This document shows, piece by piece, positions 25,271 to 33,983 of a stretch of 64,000 nucleotides of DNA (the stretch's first letter is position 1; each line of letters begins with the position of its first letter). The notes beneath the pieces were generated by a model. It searched no databases. It was not told the origin of the DNA and worked only from the letters and a program-made list of their open reading frames with translations. Source of the stretch: Frankia sp. AgB1.9 (GTDB taxonomy: Bacteria > Actinomycetota > Actinomycetes > Frankiales > Frankiaceae); the NCBI RefSeq assembly GCF_016786355.1, contig NZ_JADWYX010000030.1, positions 1-64,000 of the forward strand. The letters are read 5' to 3'. Made by a program: the position numbers and the translations under genes.

Positions 25271-26821
25271 ATGCGGACGATCCCCGAGGAGCTGGCGAAG
25301 CGGTACGAGGCGGCCGGGTGGTGGAAGCCCGAGACCCTCGGTGACCTGCTCGCCACCGGCTTAGCGGCCGCGCCCGACGCCCAGTTCCGGGTGCACTCGG
25401 CGGTCCGCCCCTACGAGGGAACCTTCCGTGACGTGGAGCTGCTCGCCCGCCGGCTCGCCGCCGGGCTGCGCGCCCGCGGGATCGGCCCGGGGGACGTCGT
25501 CGCGCTCCAGCTGCCGAACTGGGTCGAGGCGGCGGCCGGGTTCTGGGCGTCGGCGCTGCTCGGCGCGGTCACGGTGCCGATCGTGCACTTCTACGGCCGC
25601 AAGGAGCTCGGCTACATCCTGCGGACGGCGAAGCCGAGGGCCTTCCTGACCGCGGAGCGGTTCGGCCGGCTGGAGTTCCAGCCGGACCTGTGCGCCGACA
25701 TCCCGGTCGTCGGTGTCGTCGGCCGTGACTTCGAGGCGCTGCTGGCCGACGAGCCGCTGGCCGGCGTCGTGGCGGCCGACCCGGCCACGCCCGCGGTGAT
25801 CGCGTTCACCTCCGGGACGACCAAGGACCCGAAGGGCGTGGTGCACAGCCACCAGACTCTCGGGTTCGAGACCCGCCAGCTCGCCGGCCTGATGCCGGGC
25901 CCGGCCGACCGGGGTGCGCAGGTCACCGGAGCGCCCGTCGGCCACTTCATCGGCATGCTCAACGCGCTGCTCATCCCGGTGCTCGACGGGATGCCGATCA
26001 ACCTGCTCGACGTCTGGGACCCGGGCAAGGTGCTGGCCCTGCTCGCCGACGGCCTCACCATCGGCGGCGGCGCGACGTACTTCATCACGAGCCTGATCGA
26101 CCACCCCGACTTCGAGGTGGCGAAGCACCTCGACGGGATGCGCTACGCGGGCCTGGGCGGCTCCTCGGTGCCGGCGGCGGTCACCACCCGGCTGTCCGAC
26201 TTCGGCGTGACCGTCTTCCGGTCCTACGGCAGCACGGAGCACCCGTCGATCACCGGCTCCCGGTACGTCGCCCCGCGGGACAAGCGGCTGTTCACCGACG
26301 GCGACCCGATGGAGGGCGTCGAGATCAGGCTCGCCGAGGACGGCGAGATCCTCAGCCGCGGCCCGGACCTGTGCCTGGGCTACCTCGACGACGAGCTGAC
26401 CGCGCGGGCCTTCGACGACGAGGGCTGGTACCACACCGGCGACGTCGGATCCCTTGACGCCGACGGCTATCTGACGATCGTGGACCGCAAGGCGGACTTC
26501 ATCATCCGCGGTGGCGAGAACATCAGCGCCCTGGAGGTCGAGGAGGCACTGCTCACGCTCCCCGCGATCGCGGAGGTCGCCGTGGTCGCGGCGCCGGACC
26601 TGCGCCTGGGGGAGCACGCCGCCGCCATCCTGCGGCTGCTGCCGGGACACACGGTGCCGACGCTGGAGGAGCTGCGGGCTCACCTGCAGGGCGTGGGCCT
26701 GGCCAGGCAGAAGTGGCCGGAGGAGATCCACGCCGTCGAGGACTTCCCGCGCACGCCGAGTGGCAAGATCCAGAAGGCGCTGCTCCGGCGGGACATTGCG
26801 ACTGGACAGGTCAGAGAATAG
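25271..26821 (+). CDS. Acyl-CoA synthetase (AMP-binding)
   Basis: A 516-aa ANL-superfamily ligase. The phosphate-binding loop is FTSGTTKDPKG, the hinge/A8 region is GWYHTGDVGSLDADGYLTIVDRKADF, and the catalytic lysine is in TPSGKIQK at the C-terminus. It should activate a carboxylic acid to its CoA ester through an acyl-AMP. It opens an operon running through the second amidohydrolase, a second ligase and the B12-dependent mutase. Its stop codon lies inside motif A (26814-26828). The acid is unknown. Confidence 0.9.
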   Translation: MRTIPEELAKRYEAAGWWKPETLGDLLATGLAAAPDAQFRVHSAVRPYEGTFRDVELLARRLAAGLRARGIGPGDVVALQLPNWVEAAAGFWASALLGAVTVPIVHFYGRKELGYILRTAKPRAFLTAERFGRLEFQPDLCADIPVVGVVGRDFEALLADEPLAGVVAADPATPAVIAFTSGTTKDPKGVVHSHQTLGFETRQLAGLMPGPADRGAQVTGAPVGHFIGMLNALLIPVLDGMPINLLDVWDPGKVLALLADGLTIGGGATYFITSLIDHPDFEVAKHLDGMRYAGLGGSSVPAAVTTRLSDFGVTVFRSYGSTEHPSITGSRYVAPRDKRLFTDGDPMEGVEIRLAEDGEILSRGPDLCLGYLDDELTARAFDDEGWYHTGDVGSLDADGYLTIVDRKADFIIRGGENISALEVEEALLTLPAIAEVAVVAAPDLRLGEHAAAILRLLPGHTVPTLEELRAHLQGVGLARQKWPEEIHAVEDFPRTPSGKIQKALLRRDIATGQVRE

Positions 26822-26828
26822 GATTCTC
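26814..26828. promoter_or_regulatory. Motif A, perfect palindrome GAGAATAGGATTCTC
   Basis: A perfect 6-3-6 inverted repeat overlapping the ligase stop codon and ending 22 bp before the amidohydrolase ATG. It would allow the amidohydrolase and following genes to be controlled separately from the ligase. Confidence 0.6.
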
Positions 26829-26850
26829 GCATTCAGCAAGGAGGGGTCTC

Positions 26851-28026
26851 ATGTCGACGCGCTCGCCGTACCAGGTCTTCGACGCGGACAACCACATGTA
26901 CGAGACCAAGGACGCCTTCACCAAGTACCTGCCGAAGGAGTTCGAGGGCGCGATCCGGTACGTGGAGGTCGAGGGCCGCACCAAGATCGCCATTCGGGGC
27001 CAGATCAGCGAGTACATCCCGAACCCGACGTTCGACGTCGTGGCGCGGCCGGGTGCCCAGGAGGACTACTTCCGTGTCGGCAACCCGGAGGGCAAGTCCT
27101 ACCGCGAGATCGTCGGCAAGCCGATGCGCGCGATCCCCGCGTTCCGTGAGCCCGGCGCGCGCCTGGAGCTGATGGACGAGCAGGGCCTGGACCGGACCCT
27201 GATGTTCCCGACGCTCGCGAGCCTGCTCGAGGAGCGGATGCGCGACGACCCCGAGCTGACGCACGCCGTCGTCCACGCGCTGAACGAGTGGATGTACGAG
27301 ACCTGGCAGTTCAACTACGCCGACCGGATCTACTCCACCCCGGTCATCACGCTGCCGATCGTCGAGAAGGCGATCGAGGAGCTGGAGTGGGTCGTCGCCC
27401 GCGGCGCCCGCGTCATCCTGGTCCGGCCCGCGCCGGTCCCCGGCCTCGGCGGCTCGCGCTCGTTCGGCCTGCCGGAGTTCGACCCGTTCTGGGCGAAGGT
27501 CGTCGAGCACGGCGTGCTGGTCGGCATGCACTCCTCGGACAGCGGCTACGTCCGATACCAGAGCGACTGGGACTCGAACAAGGGCGAGTACCTGCCGTTC
27601 AAGCCGGACGTGTTCAAGATGGTCAGCCAGTGGCGCCCGATCGAGGACTCCGTCGCGGCGATGGTCTGCCACGGTGCGCTGTCCCGGTTCCCCGAGCTGA
27701 AGATCGCCGTCATCGAGAACGGCGCCTCCTGGGTCGCCCCGCTGATGAAGTCGCTCAAGGACGCCTACAAGAAGTACCCGCAGGGCTTCGACGAGCACCC
27801 GTTCGACGTGATGCGCCGCAACGTCAACATCTCCCCCTTCTGGGAGGAGAGCTACGCGGACCTCGGCGAGCTGCTCGGCATCGACCGGATCCTGTTCGGT
27901 TCGGACTACCCGCACCCCGAAGGCCTCGGTGACCCGGTGTCCCATGTCTCGGAGCTGGGCGACCTCAGCGAGGAGGACAAGGTCAAGGTCATGGGTGGCA
28001 ACCTCGCCAAGCTGATCGACGGCTGA
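26851..28026 (+). CDS. Amidohydrolase family 2 enzyme, paralog 2
   Basis: A 391-aa close paralog of the protein at 20246, colinear along its whole length (VFDADNHMYE, HSSDSG, GSDYPHPEG all kept; long identical blocks such as PTLASLLEERMRDDPELTHA). It is most likely a metal-dependent hydrolase or decarboxylase. ATG 26851 has a near-perfect AAGGAGGGG site. Motif A lies directly upstream. It is followed after 8 bp by an acyl-CoA ligase and then the mutase genes, so it probably acts on an early intermediate or on a compound activated by these ligases. The duplication under a different operator suggests diverged use. Confidence 0.87.
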   Translation: MSTRSPYQVFDADNHMYETKDAFTKYLPKEFEGAIRYVEVEGRTKIAIRGQISEYIPNPTFDVVARPGAQEDYFRVGNPEGKSYREIVGKPMRAIPAFREPGARLELMDEQGLDRTLMFPTLASLLEERMRDDPELTHAVVHALNEWMYETWQFNYADRIYSTPVITLPIVEKAIEELEWVVARGARVILVRPAPVPGLGGSRSFGLPEFDPFWAKVVEHGVLVGMHSSDSGYVRYQSDWDSNKGEYLPFKPDVFKMVSQWRPIEDSVAAMVCHGALSRFPELKIAVIENGASWVAPLMKSLKDAYKKYPQGFDEHPFDVMRRNVNISPFWEESYADLGELLGIDRILFGSDYPHPEGLGDPVSHVSELGDLSEEDKVKVMGGNLAKLIDG

Positions 28027-28034
28027 CCGGCCCG

Positions 28035-29555
28035 GTGACAGACAACGTCAGGGTCGAAGGCGACCTGCGGATCGCGGGGACCACGGACAGCCCGACCTTC
28101 CAGGGCCTGCCGTGGGACACGATCCCGGAGATGGTGCTCAGCACCGCCACCCGGTTCGGTGACGCGGAGGCGCTCGTCGACGGCGACCTGCGCCTCACCT
28201 ACGTCCAGTTCACCGAGCGAGTACGCGCGGCCGCAGGCGCCTTCGCCGAGCTGGGCGTCGAGGCCGGCGACCGGGTGGCCCTCTGGGCGCCGAACTCGGC
28301 CGAATGGGCGATCGCCGCGTTCGGCCTGCTCACGGCCGGCGGGGTGCTGGTCCCGGTCAACACCCGGTACAAGGCGGCCGAGGCCGCGGACATCATCGTG
28401 CGCAGCGGCGCGAAGGCGGTGCTCACCCAGCCCGGCTTCCTCGGCATCGACTACGAGATCCCGGCCGGGGTCACCGGCGTCGACCTGAAGTCGGACTTCC
28501 TCACGTCCGGCTCGCCTTTCGAGCGCAAGGTGGACGGCGGCGACATCGCCGACATCATCTTCACCTCCGGCACGACCGGGCGCCCCAAGGGCGTGATGAT
28601 GAACCACCGCCAGACGCTGCGGCTGTACAGCGAGTGGACGTACCAGGCCCAGCTCGGCGAGGGCGACCGGTACCTGATGATCAACCCGTACTTCCACACG
28701 TTCGGGCTCAAGGCCGGCCTCATCGCGTCCCTGATCAAGGGCGCGACGATGTTCCCGCTGGCCGTGTTCGACGTCGCCACGGTCGCCGAGATCGTGGAGC
28801 GCGAGAAGATCACGATGCTGCCCGGCGCGCCGACCGTCTACCAGTCGCTGCTGGAGGCGATCGGCTCGGGCCAGATCGCCGGCCGGGACCTGTCGTCGCT
28901 GCGCTGCGCGGTCACCGGCTCGGCGGACATCCCGGTGGAGCTGATCCGGCGGATGAAGCAGGAACTGCCGTTCCAGCACATCATGACCGGCTACGGCCTC
29001 ACCGAGGCGGGCACCGCGACGGCCTCGCGGCCCGGCGACTCGTTCGAGGACATCGCCACCACGGTGGGCGCGCCCTGCGACGGCATCGAGGTCGCCATCG
29101 CGGGCGACAGCGAGGTGCTGATCCGCGGCTACAGCGTCATGCAGGGCTACTTCGAGAACCCGGCGGCCACCACCGACACGATCGACGCCGGCGGCTGGCT
29201 GCACACCGGCGACCTCGGCTCGATGGACGACCGCGGCTACGTGAAGATCATTGGCCGTAAGAAGGACATGTTCATCGTCGGCGGGTTCAACGCCTACCCG
29301 GCCGAGATCGAGGGCTACCTGCTGGAGCACCCGGCCATCGCCCAGGCCGCCGTCATCGGCGTGCCCGACGCGCGGATGGGCGAGGTCTGCAAGGCCTTCC
29401 TCGTGAAGCGGTCCGGCGCCGAGGTGACGGCCGACGAGATCATCGCCTGGTCCAAGGAACGGATGGCCGGCTTCAAGGCGCCCCGCTTCGTCGAGTTCCT
29501 CGACGCGCTTCCGCTGAACGCCACCGGCAAGGTCGTGAAGGACCAGCTGCGATGA
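28035..29555 (+). CDS. Acyl-CoA ligase, FadD3-like
   Basis: A 506-aa AMP-forming ligase. P-loop FTSGTTGRPKGVMMNH; A8 region GWLHTGDLGSMDDRGYVKIIGRKKDMFIVGGFN; C-terminal [12 protein letters not shown]. The overall pattern resembles FadD3, the actinobacterial ligase that activates the HIP acid left after steroid A/B-ring cleavage, but that is a family-level resemblance. The GTG start lies 8 bp after the amidohydrolase stop, and its own stop overlaps the mutase start (ATGA), indicating one transcript: amidohydrolase, ligase, mutase large subunit, mutase small subunit. Confidence 0.88.
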   Translation: MTDNVRVEGDLRIAGTTDSPTFQGLPWDTIPEMVLSTATRFGDAEALVDGDLRLTYVQFTERVRAAAGAFAELGVEAGDRVALWAPNSAEWAIAAFGLLTAGGVLVPVNTRYKAAEAADIIVRSGAKAVLTQPGFLGIDYEIPAGVTGVDLKSDFLTSGSPFERKVDGGDIADIIFTSGTTGRPKGVMMNHRQTLRLYSEWTYQAQLGEGDRYLMINPYFHTFGLKAGLIASLIKGATMFPLAVFDVATVAEIVEREKITMLPGAPTVYQSLLEAIGSGQIAGRDLSSLRCAVTGSADIPVELIRRMKQELPFQHIMTGYGLTEAGTATASRPGDSFEDIATTVGAPCDGIEVAIAGDSEVLIRGYSVMQGYFENPAATTDTIDAGGWLHTGDLGSMDDRGYVKIIGRKKDMFIVGGFNAYPAEIEGYLLEHPAIAQAAVIGVPDARMGEVCKAFLVKRSGAEVTADEIIAWSKERMAGFKAPRFVEFLDALPLNATGKVVKDQLR

Positions 29556-31129
29556 CCGACGAGATCACGACCAACTCCGGGATTCCGATCCGGCCGGTCT
29601 ACGGGCCGGCGGACCGGACAACCGAGCCGCCGGACCCGGGCACGTACCCGTTCACCCGGGGCAACTTCGCCAAGGGCTACCGCGGCCGGCTGTGGACGTT
29701 CCGCCAGTACTCCGGCTTCGGCACGCCGGAGGAGTCCAACGAGCGCTACCGCTACCTGCTGGGCCAGGGCGGCACGGGCCTGTCGGTCGCGCTCGACCTG
29801 CCGACCCAGTGCGGCTACGACTCCGACGACCCGGAGTTCACCGAGGAGGTCGGCCGGGTCGGCGTCGCGATCGACACCCTGGCCGACGCGGAGATCCTGT
29901 TCGCGGACATCCCGCTCGACAAGATCTCGACCAGCTTCACCATCAACGGGACGGCCGCCATCCTGCTGGCGTTCTACGTCGCCGCCGCCGAGAAGGCGGG
30001 CGTTCCGCGCGCCAAGCTCACCGGGACGATCCAGAACGACATCCTGAAGGAGTACGCCTCCCGCGGGACCTGGATCTGGCCGGCCGAGCCGTCGCTGCGG
30101 CTGATCGCCGACACGATCGAGTTCTGCGCCGCCGAGGTGCCCCGGTTCAACGCCATCTCGGTCGCCGGGGCGCACTTCCGCGACGCGGGCGCGACGGCAG
30201 TCCAGGAGATGGCGTTCACCCTCGCCGACGGCGTCACCTACGTCGACACGGTGCTCGCCCGGGGCCGGATGACGATCGAGCAGTTCGCCCCGCAGGTGTC
30301 CTTCTTCTTCTACACGCACGGCGACTTCTTCGAGGAGATCGCCAAGTACCGGGCCGGCCGGCGCCGCTGGGCGACGCTGGTGCGGGAGCGGTGGGGCGCG
30401 ACCAGCGACAAGGCGGCCATGTTCCGCTTCGGCTGCGTGTCGGGCGGGGCGTCGCTGTTCGCGCCGCAGGCGCAGAACAACATCGTGCGGGTGGCCTACG
30501 AGTCGCTGGCCTCGGTGCTCGGCGGCGTGCAGTCGATGTTCACCGCCGCCTGGGACGAGCCGTTCGCGCTGCCGAGCGAGGACTCCGCGACGATGGCGCT
30601 GCGCACCCAGCAGATCCTCGCCTACGAGACCGGCGTGACCCGGACCGCGGACCCGCTCGGAGGCTCCTACTTCGTCGAGGCGCTCACCGACGAGACCGAG
30701 GCCCGGATCAAGGAGCTCATGGACGACCTCGAACGGCGTGGCGGCATGGTCCGCGCCATCGAGGAGGGCCACCTGCAGCGCCTGATCGCCGACGAGTCCT
30801 ACCGGCTGCAGCAGGAGATCGAGGACGGCACCCGCCCGATCGTCGGCGTGAACCGGTTCGTCTCCGAGGAGCCGGCCCCCGACCTCGCCACCTACGAGCT
30901 CGACGCCGACGGCCGCGACCGCCAGCTCAAGCGGCTCGCCCAGGTCAAGGCGGACCGGGACGGCGCCGCCGTGCAGGAGAAGCTCGCGGCCCTCACGACG
31001 GCCGCGGAGGGAGACGCCAACCTGATGCCCCACCTGATCGACTGCGCCGGTGCCTACTGCACGGTCGGCGAGATGGTCGCCGCCCTGAAGTCGGTCTGGG
31101 GCGAGTTCCAGCAGCCGGTGGTGTTCTGA
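29552..31129 (+). CDS. B12-dependent acyl-CoA mutase, catalytic subunit
   Basis: A 525-aa TIM-barrel subunit of the methylmalonyl-CoA mutase family, without its own B12 domain. Against Propionibacterium mutase numbering, residues offset by 36 align consistently: Arg46 (R82), Thr49 (T85), Tyr53 (Y89), Gln161 (Q197), Arg171 (R207), His208 (H244). The carboxylate-binding Arg207 and the Tyr89 radical-guiding residue are kept, so the substrate probably carries a second carboxylate as in methylmalonyl-CoA, unlike isobutyryl-, hydroxyisobutyryl- or pivalyl-CoA mutases. However Tyr75 is Phe39 and Met78 is Gly42, which should enlarge the pocket near the substituent. The small B12 subunit follows. Substrate identity is inference. 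Confidence 0.9.
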   Translation: MTDEITTNSGIPIRPVYGPADRTTEPPDPGTYPFTRGNFAKGYRGRLWTFRQYSGFGTPEESNERYRYLLGQGGTGLSVALDLPTQCGYDSDDPEFTEEVGRVGVAIDTLADAEILFADIPLDKISTSFTINGTAAILLAFYVAAAEKAGVPRAKLTGTIQNDILKEYASRGTWIWPAEPSLRLIADTIEFCAAEVPRFNAISVAGAHFRDAGATAVQEMAFTLADGVTYVDTVLARGRMTIEQFAPQVSFFFYTHGDFFEEIAKYRAGRRRWATLVRERWGATSDKAAMFRFGCVSGGASLFAPQAQNNIVRVAYESLASVLGGVQSMFTAAWDEPFALPSEDSATMALRTQQILAYETGVTRTADPLGGSYFVEALTDETEARIKELMDDLERRGGMVRAIEEGHLQRLIADESYRLQQEIEDGTRPIVGVNRFVSEEPAPDLATYELDADGRDRQLKRLAQVKADRDGAAVQEKLAALTTAAEGDANLMPHLIDCAGAYCTVGEMVAALKSVWGEFQQPVVF

Positions 31130-31575
31130 TGACCGACGCGCCGACCTCGGCCGAGGCCGTCGCAGTCGTGGCGCCGCCCGTGCGGGTGCTCGTCGCCAAG
31201 CCCGGTCTCGACGGCCACGACCGAGGCGCCAAGATCGTGTCCCGGGCGCTGCGGGACGCCGGCTTCGAAGTGATCTTCACGGGGATCCGGCAGAAGGTCG
31301 ACGACATCGTCGCCGTCGCCGTCCAGGAGGACGTCGCCCTGGTCGGCCTCTCGATCCTGTCCGGCGCGCACATGGCGCTGACGACCCGGGTCATCGAGGG
31401 CCTGAAGGCCGCGTCCGCCGAGGACATCGCGGTCGTCGTCGGCGGCACGATCCCGCTGACGGACGTCCCGAAGCTGCGCGAGCTCGGCGCCGTGGCGGTC
31501 TTCCCGACGGGCACCCCGCTCGTTGACGTCGTCTCCGGCGTCCGCGCGGTCACCGGCGCGGCCAGCGCCGCGTGA
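31129..31575 (+). CDS. B12-binding small subunit of acyl-CoA mutase
   Basis: A 148-aa cobalamin-binding domain. The base-off motif DxHxxG is DGHDRG (His30 is the lower cobalt ligand), with downstream SILSGAHM and a GGTIP loop that hold the nucleotide tail. Its ATG overlaps the large-subunit stop by one base (TGATG), the tightest coupling in the window, as expected for an obligate heterodimer. No MeaB-type GTPase chaperone gene is present nearby, so any chaperone must be encoded elsewhere. Confidence 0.93.
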   Translation: MTDAPTSAEAVAVVAPPVRVLVAKPGLDGHDRGAKIVSRALRDAGFEVIFTGIRQKVDDIVAVAVQEDVALVGLSILSGAHMALTTRVIEGLKAASAEDIAVVVGGTIPLTDVPKLRELGAVAVFPTGTPLVDVVSGVRAVTGAASAA

Positions 31576-31703
31576 CTACCGCTCACCGGCCGGTGAGCTG
31601 AGACTGAGCCTCTCCTGCCGTCGTCGCCGGGCCGCCGCGCCTCGGACGGCGTCGGCGGGAGAAGGCACGCCAGGTTTGGCTGCTCGCAGAGTTAGGTGGA
31701 GAC

Positions 31704-32666
31704 ATGGTGCGGTTCGGCGTGATGATCGGCCCCGAGCGCGGCGACTCCGCGCGCAAGGCCGCGCGGATGCTCGACGACGTCCGCTGGGCCGAGGGCGCGG
31801 GCCTGGACACCGCGTGGATTCCGCAGGTCCCGACGGACTTCGACGCGCTGATCACGGTCGCCCTGATGGGGACGGTGACCGAGCGGATCGAGCTGGGCAC
31901 CGCGGTGGTGCCGCTGCAGCCGCAGCACCCGATCGCGCTGGCCCGCTCGGCGATGTCGGCGCACGCCGCGACGAACGGCCGGCTCGCGCTCGGCGTCGGC
32001 CCGTCGCACCACTGGATCGTCAAGGACATGCTCGGCCTGCCCTACGACAAGCCGGCCGCCTTCACCCGCGACTACCTCGAGGTGCTCAACGCGGCCTTCG
32101 CGGGGACCGGTAGTGCCGACGTCGAGAACGCCACGTTCACGGTGCACAACCCGCTCGGCCTGACCCCGATTGGCCCGCTGCCCGTGCTGGTGGCCGCGCT
32201 CGGCCCGGTGATGCTGCGGATCGCGGGCGAGCAGGCCGACGGGACCGTCCTGTGGCTCGCCGACGAGCGAGCCGTCGGCGACCACATCGCGCCGAAGATC
32301 ACCAAGGCGGCCGAGGGTGCCGGCAAGCCGGCGCCGCGGATCGTCGCGGGCCTCCCGGTCTGCCTGTGCCGGCCGGACGAGGTCGAGGAGGCCAAGGCCC
32401 GCGCGAACCGGATCCTCGGTGAGGCCGAGGTGTCCCCGAACTACCAGCGGCTGCTCGACGCCGGCGACGCCCAGGACGTCGGCGACCTCGCGGCCGTCGG
32501 CGACGAGGCGATGATCGCCGCCCGCATCCAGCGGTTCATCGACGCCGGTGTCACCGACGTCTCCGCCCGGCTGCTGCCGATCGGCGACAACCGCGACGAG
32601 CTGGTCGCCTCGAAGCGCCGCACCCGCGAGGTCTACGCCCAGATCGCCGCGGACCTCCGTAAGTGA
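31704..32666 (+). CDS. LLM-class F420-dependent oxidoreductase
   Basis: A 320-aa luciferase-like TIM-barrel protein: WAEGAGLDTAWIPQVP, TERIELGTAVVPLQPQHP, GRLALGVGPSHHW, and PVLVAALGPVMLRIAGEQADG. It probably uses F420 (or FMN) for a hydride transfer. GGTGGAG precedes the ATG. It follows the mutase subunits after 128 bp and is closed by two hairpins. The reaction within the pathway is not apparent; reductive steps on enoyl or keto intermediates are typical of the family. Confidence 0.87.
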   Translation: MVRFGVMIGPERGDSARKAARMLDDVRWAEGAGLDTAWIPQVPTDFDALITVALMGTVTERIELGTAVVPLQPQHPIALARSAMSAHAATNGRLALGVGPSHHWIVKDMLGLPYDKPAAFTRDYLEVLNAAFAGTGSADVENATFTVHNPLGLTPIGPLPVLVAALGPVMLRIAGEQADGTVLWLADERAVGDHIAPKITKAAEGAGKPAPRIVAGLPVCLCRPDEVEEAKARANRILGEAEVSPNYQRLLDAGDAQDVGDLAAVGDEAMIAARIQRFIDAGVTDVSARLLPIGDNRDELVASKRRTREVYAQIAADLRK

Positions 32667-32705
32667 GGCTGGCGCTGCGCGCCAGCCGTCGGGCGCTAGG
32701 CGCCC
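32667..32705 (+). terminator. Double hairpin terminator
   Basis: Directly after the LLM stop are two perfect hairpins: 9-bp arms 32667-32675 with 32679-32687, then GGGCGC-TAG-GCGCCC at 32691-32705. Confidence 0.6.
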
Positions 32706-32839
32706 TCCTACGTGGTTCGAGGCCGAGGTCCATCAGCGTGGCCCGGCTGGTCGCGGGTCGATGGGGTGGCTGAGTTGACGCTGCGCCAGAGCGCTGTCGC
32801 CACACGGCGGTGCGTGCCGCGCGCGGAGGGGGTGCGCTG

Positions 32840-33931
32840 GTGGAGCGCAATCGGGACACCATGAGCAGTTCTGCCGGCAGCCAGGGGCCGCTCGCGGGGA
32901 TCAGGATCCTCGAGGCGGGCCATATTCTGGCCGGTCCGTATGCGTCGATGATGCTGGCGGACCTCGGGGCGGAGGTCACCAAGGTCGAGCCGCCGACCGG
33001 TGACATGTCCCGGCAGGTCAGCGACGCCTACTTCGCCAGCCTCAACCGTGGGAAGCGCAGCGTCTGCCTCGACCTGACCGGGCCGGCGGGGCAGGAGAAG
33101 CTGCACGAGCTGGTCGCGGACGCGCACGCGCTGATCGTCAACCAGAAGCCGTCGGCGATCCGGAAGCTCGGGCTCACCTACGAGGCGCTGAAGCAGTACA
33201 ACGAGAAGATCGTCTGTGTCGCCGTCACGGGCTACGGCCTCTATGGCGGCGACGACCCGGCGTTCGACTACGTGATCCAGGCGGCCACCGGCGTCGCGGC
33301 GATGACCGGCGAGCCGGACGGGCCGCCGACCCTGCCGGGCTACTCGGCGGCGGACAACTCCGCGGGCCTCACGGCGGCGCTCGGCCTGCTCGCCCAGATC
33401 ATCGCCGGCCGGGGCGGCCAGATCGACGTGTCCCTGCGCGACGTGATGCTCTCGCAGCTGAACTACAAGGCGTCCGCCTACCTGAACGAGGGCACCCAAC
33501 CCGTTCGCCACCCGTTCGGCGCGCACCCGTTCTACGTGCCGGCCCAGCTGTTCCCTACCGCCGACGGCTTCCTCGCGATGTTCCTGACCCACGACCGCTA
33601 CTGGCGGACGTTCGTCACCGAGGCCGCCGTCCCCGAGGCGGAGATCGCCGCCTTCCCGACCATGGCCGACCGGTCAGCGAACCGCGACAAGGTCGTGGAA
33701 GCCGTCACCAGAGCACTGGCGGCCGACACGGCGCGCGGCTGGGAGGCCCGGCTGCGCCCCCTGGGCATCCCGATCGCCGCGGTCCGCACCCTGCCCGAAG
33801 CGCTCGCCGAGGCCCCCGACCGCGTCATCGAGACCGCCGGCTACCGCCTCGTCGCCAACCCCATCCGCATCGACGGCTACACGACGTCCTACGGCCCGCC
33901 CCCCACCCTCGGCGAGCACGGCACCGCCTGA
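32840..33931 (+). CDS. CaiB/BaiF (family III) CoA-transferase
   Basis: A 363-aa family III CoA-transferase: LAGIRILEAGHILAGPYASMMLADLGAEVTKVE is the canonical N-terminus, LNRGKRSVCLDL follows, and the candidate catalytic Asp is in GYSAADNSAGL. The GTG at 32840 has GGAGGGGG 7 nt ahead; ATG 32861 is the alternative and would be a tighter fit to homologous starts. It transfers CoA between acids without ATP. A very long hairpin separates it from the converging reductase gene. Partner acids are unknown; alpha-methylacyl-CoA racemase activity is another family option. Confidence 0.87.
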   Translation: MERNRDTMSSSAGSQGPLAGIRILEAGHILAGPYASMMLADLGAEVTKVEPPTGDMSRQVSDAYFASLNRGKRSVCLDLTGPAGQEKLHELVADAHALIVNQKPSAIRKLGLTYEALKQYNEKIVCVAVTGYGLYGGDDPAFDYVIQAATGVAAMTGEPDGPPTLPGYSAADNSAGLTAALGLLAQIIAGRGGQIDVSLRDVMLSQLNYKASAYLNEGTQPVRHPFGAHPFYVPAQLFPTADGFLAMFLTHDRYWRTFVTEAAVPEAEIAAFPTMADRSANRDKVVEAVTRALAADTARGWEARLRPLGIPIAAVRTLPEALAEAPDRVIETAGYRLVANPIRIDGYTTSYGPPPTLGEHGTA

Positions 33932-33933
33932 GC

Positions 33934-33983
33934 CCCAACGAGACGAGCCCGGCCCTTCGAAGGGCCGGGCTCGTCTCGTTGGG
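33934..33983. terminator. Very long bidirectional hairpin
   Basis: A 25-bp perfect inverted repeat (33934-33958 with 33959-33983) capped by TTCG, filling the whole gap between two converging genes. Confidence 0.85.

Noticed and set aside
29552..31575. 2-hydroxyisobutyryl-CoA or pivalyl-CoA mutase
   Set aside because: Tyr and Arg occupy the Tyr89 and Arg207 positions, unlike the Ile/Phe and Gln of those enzymes.
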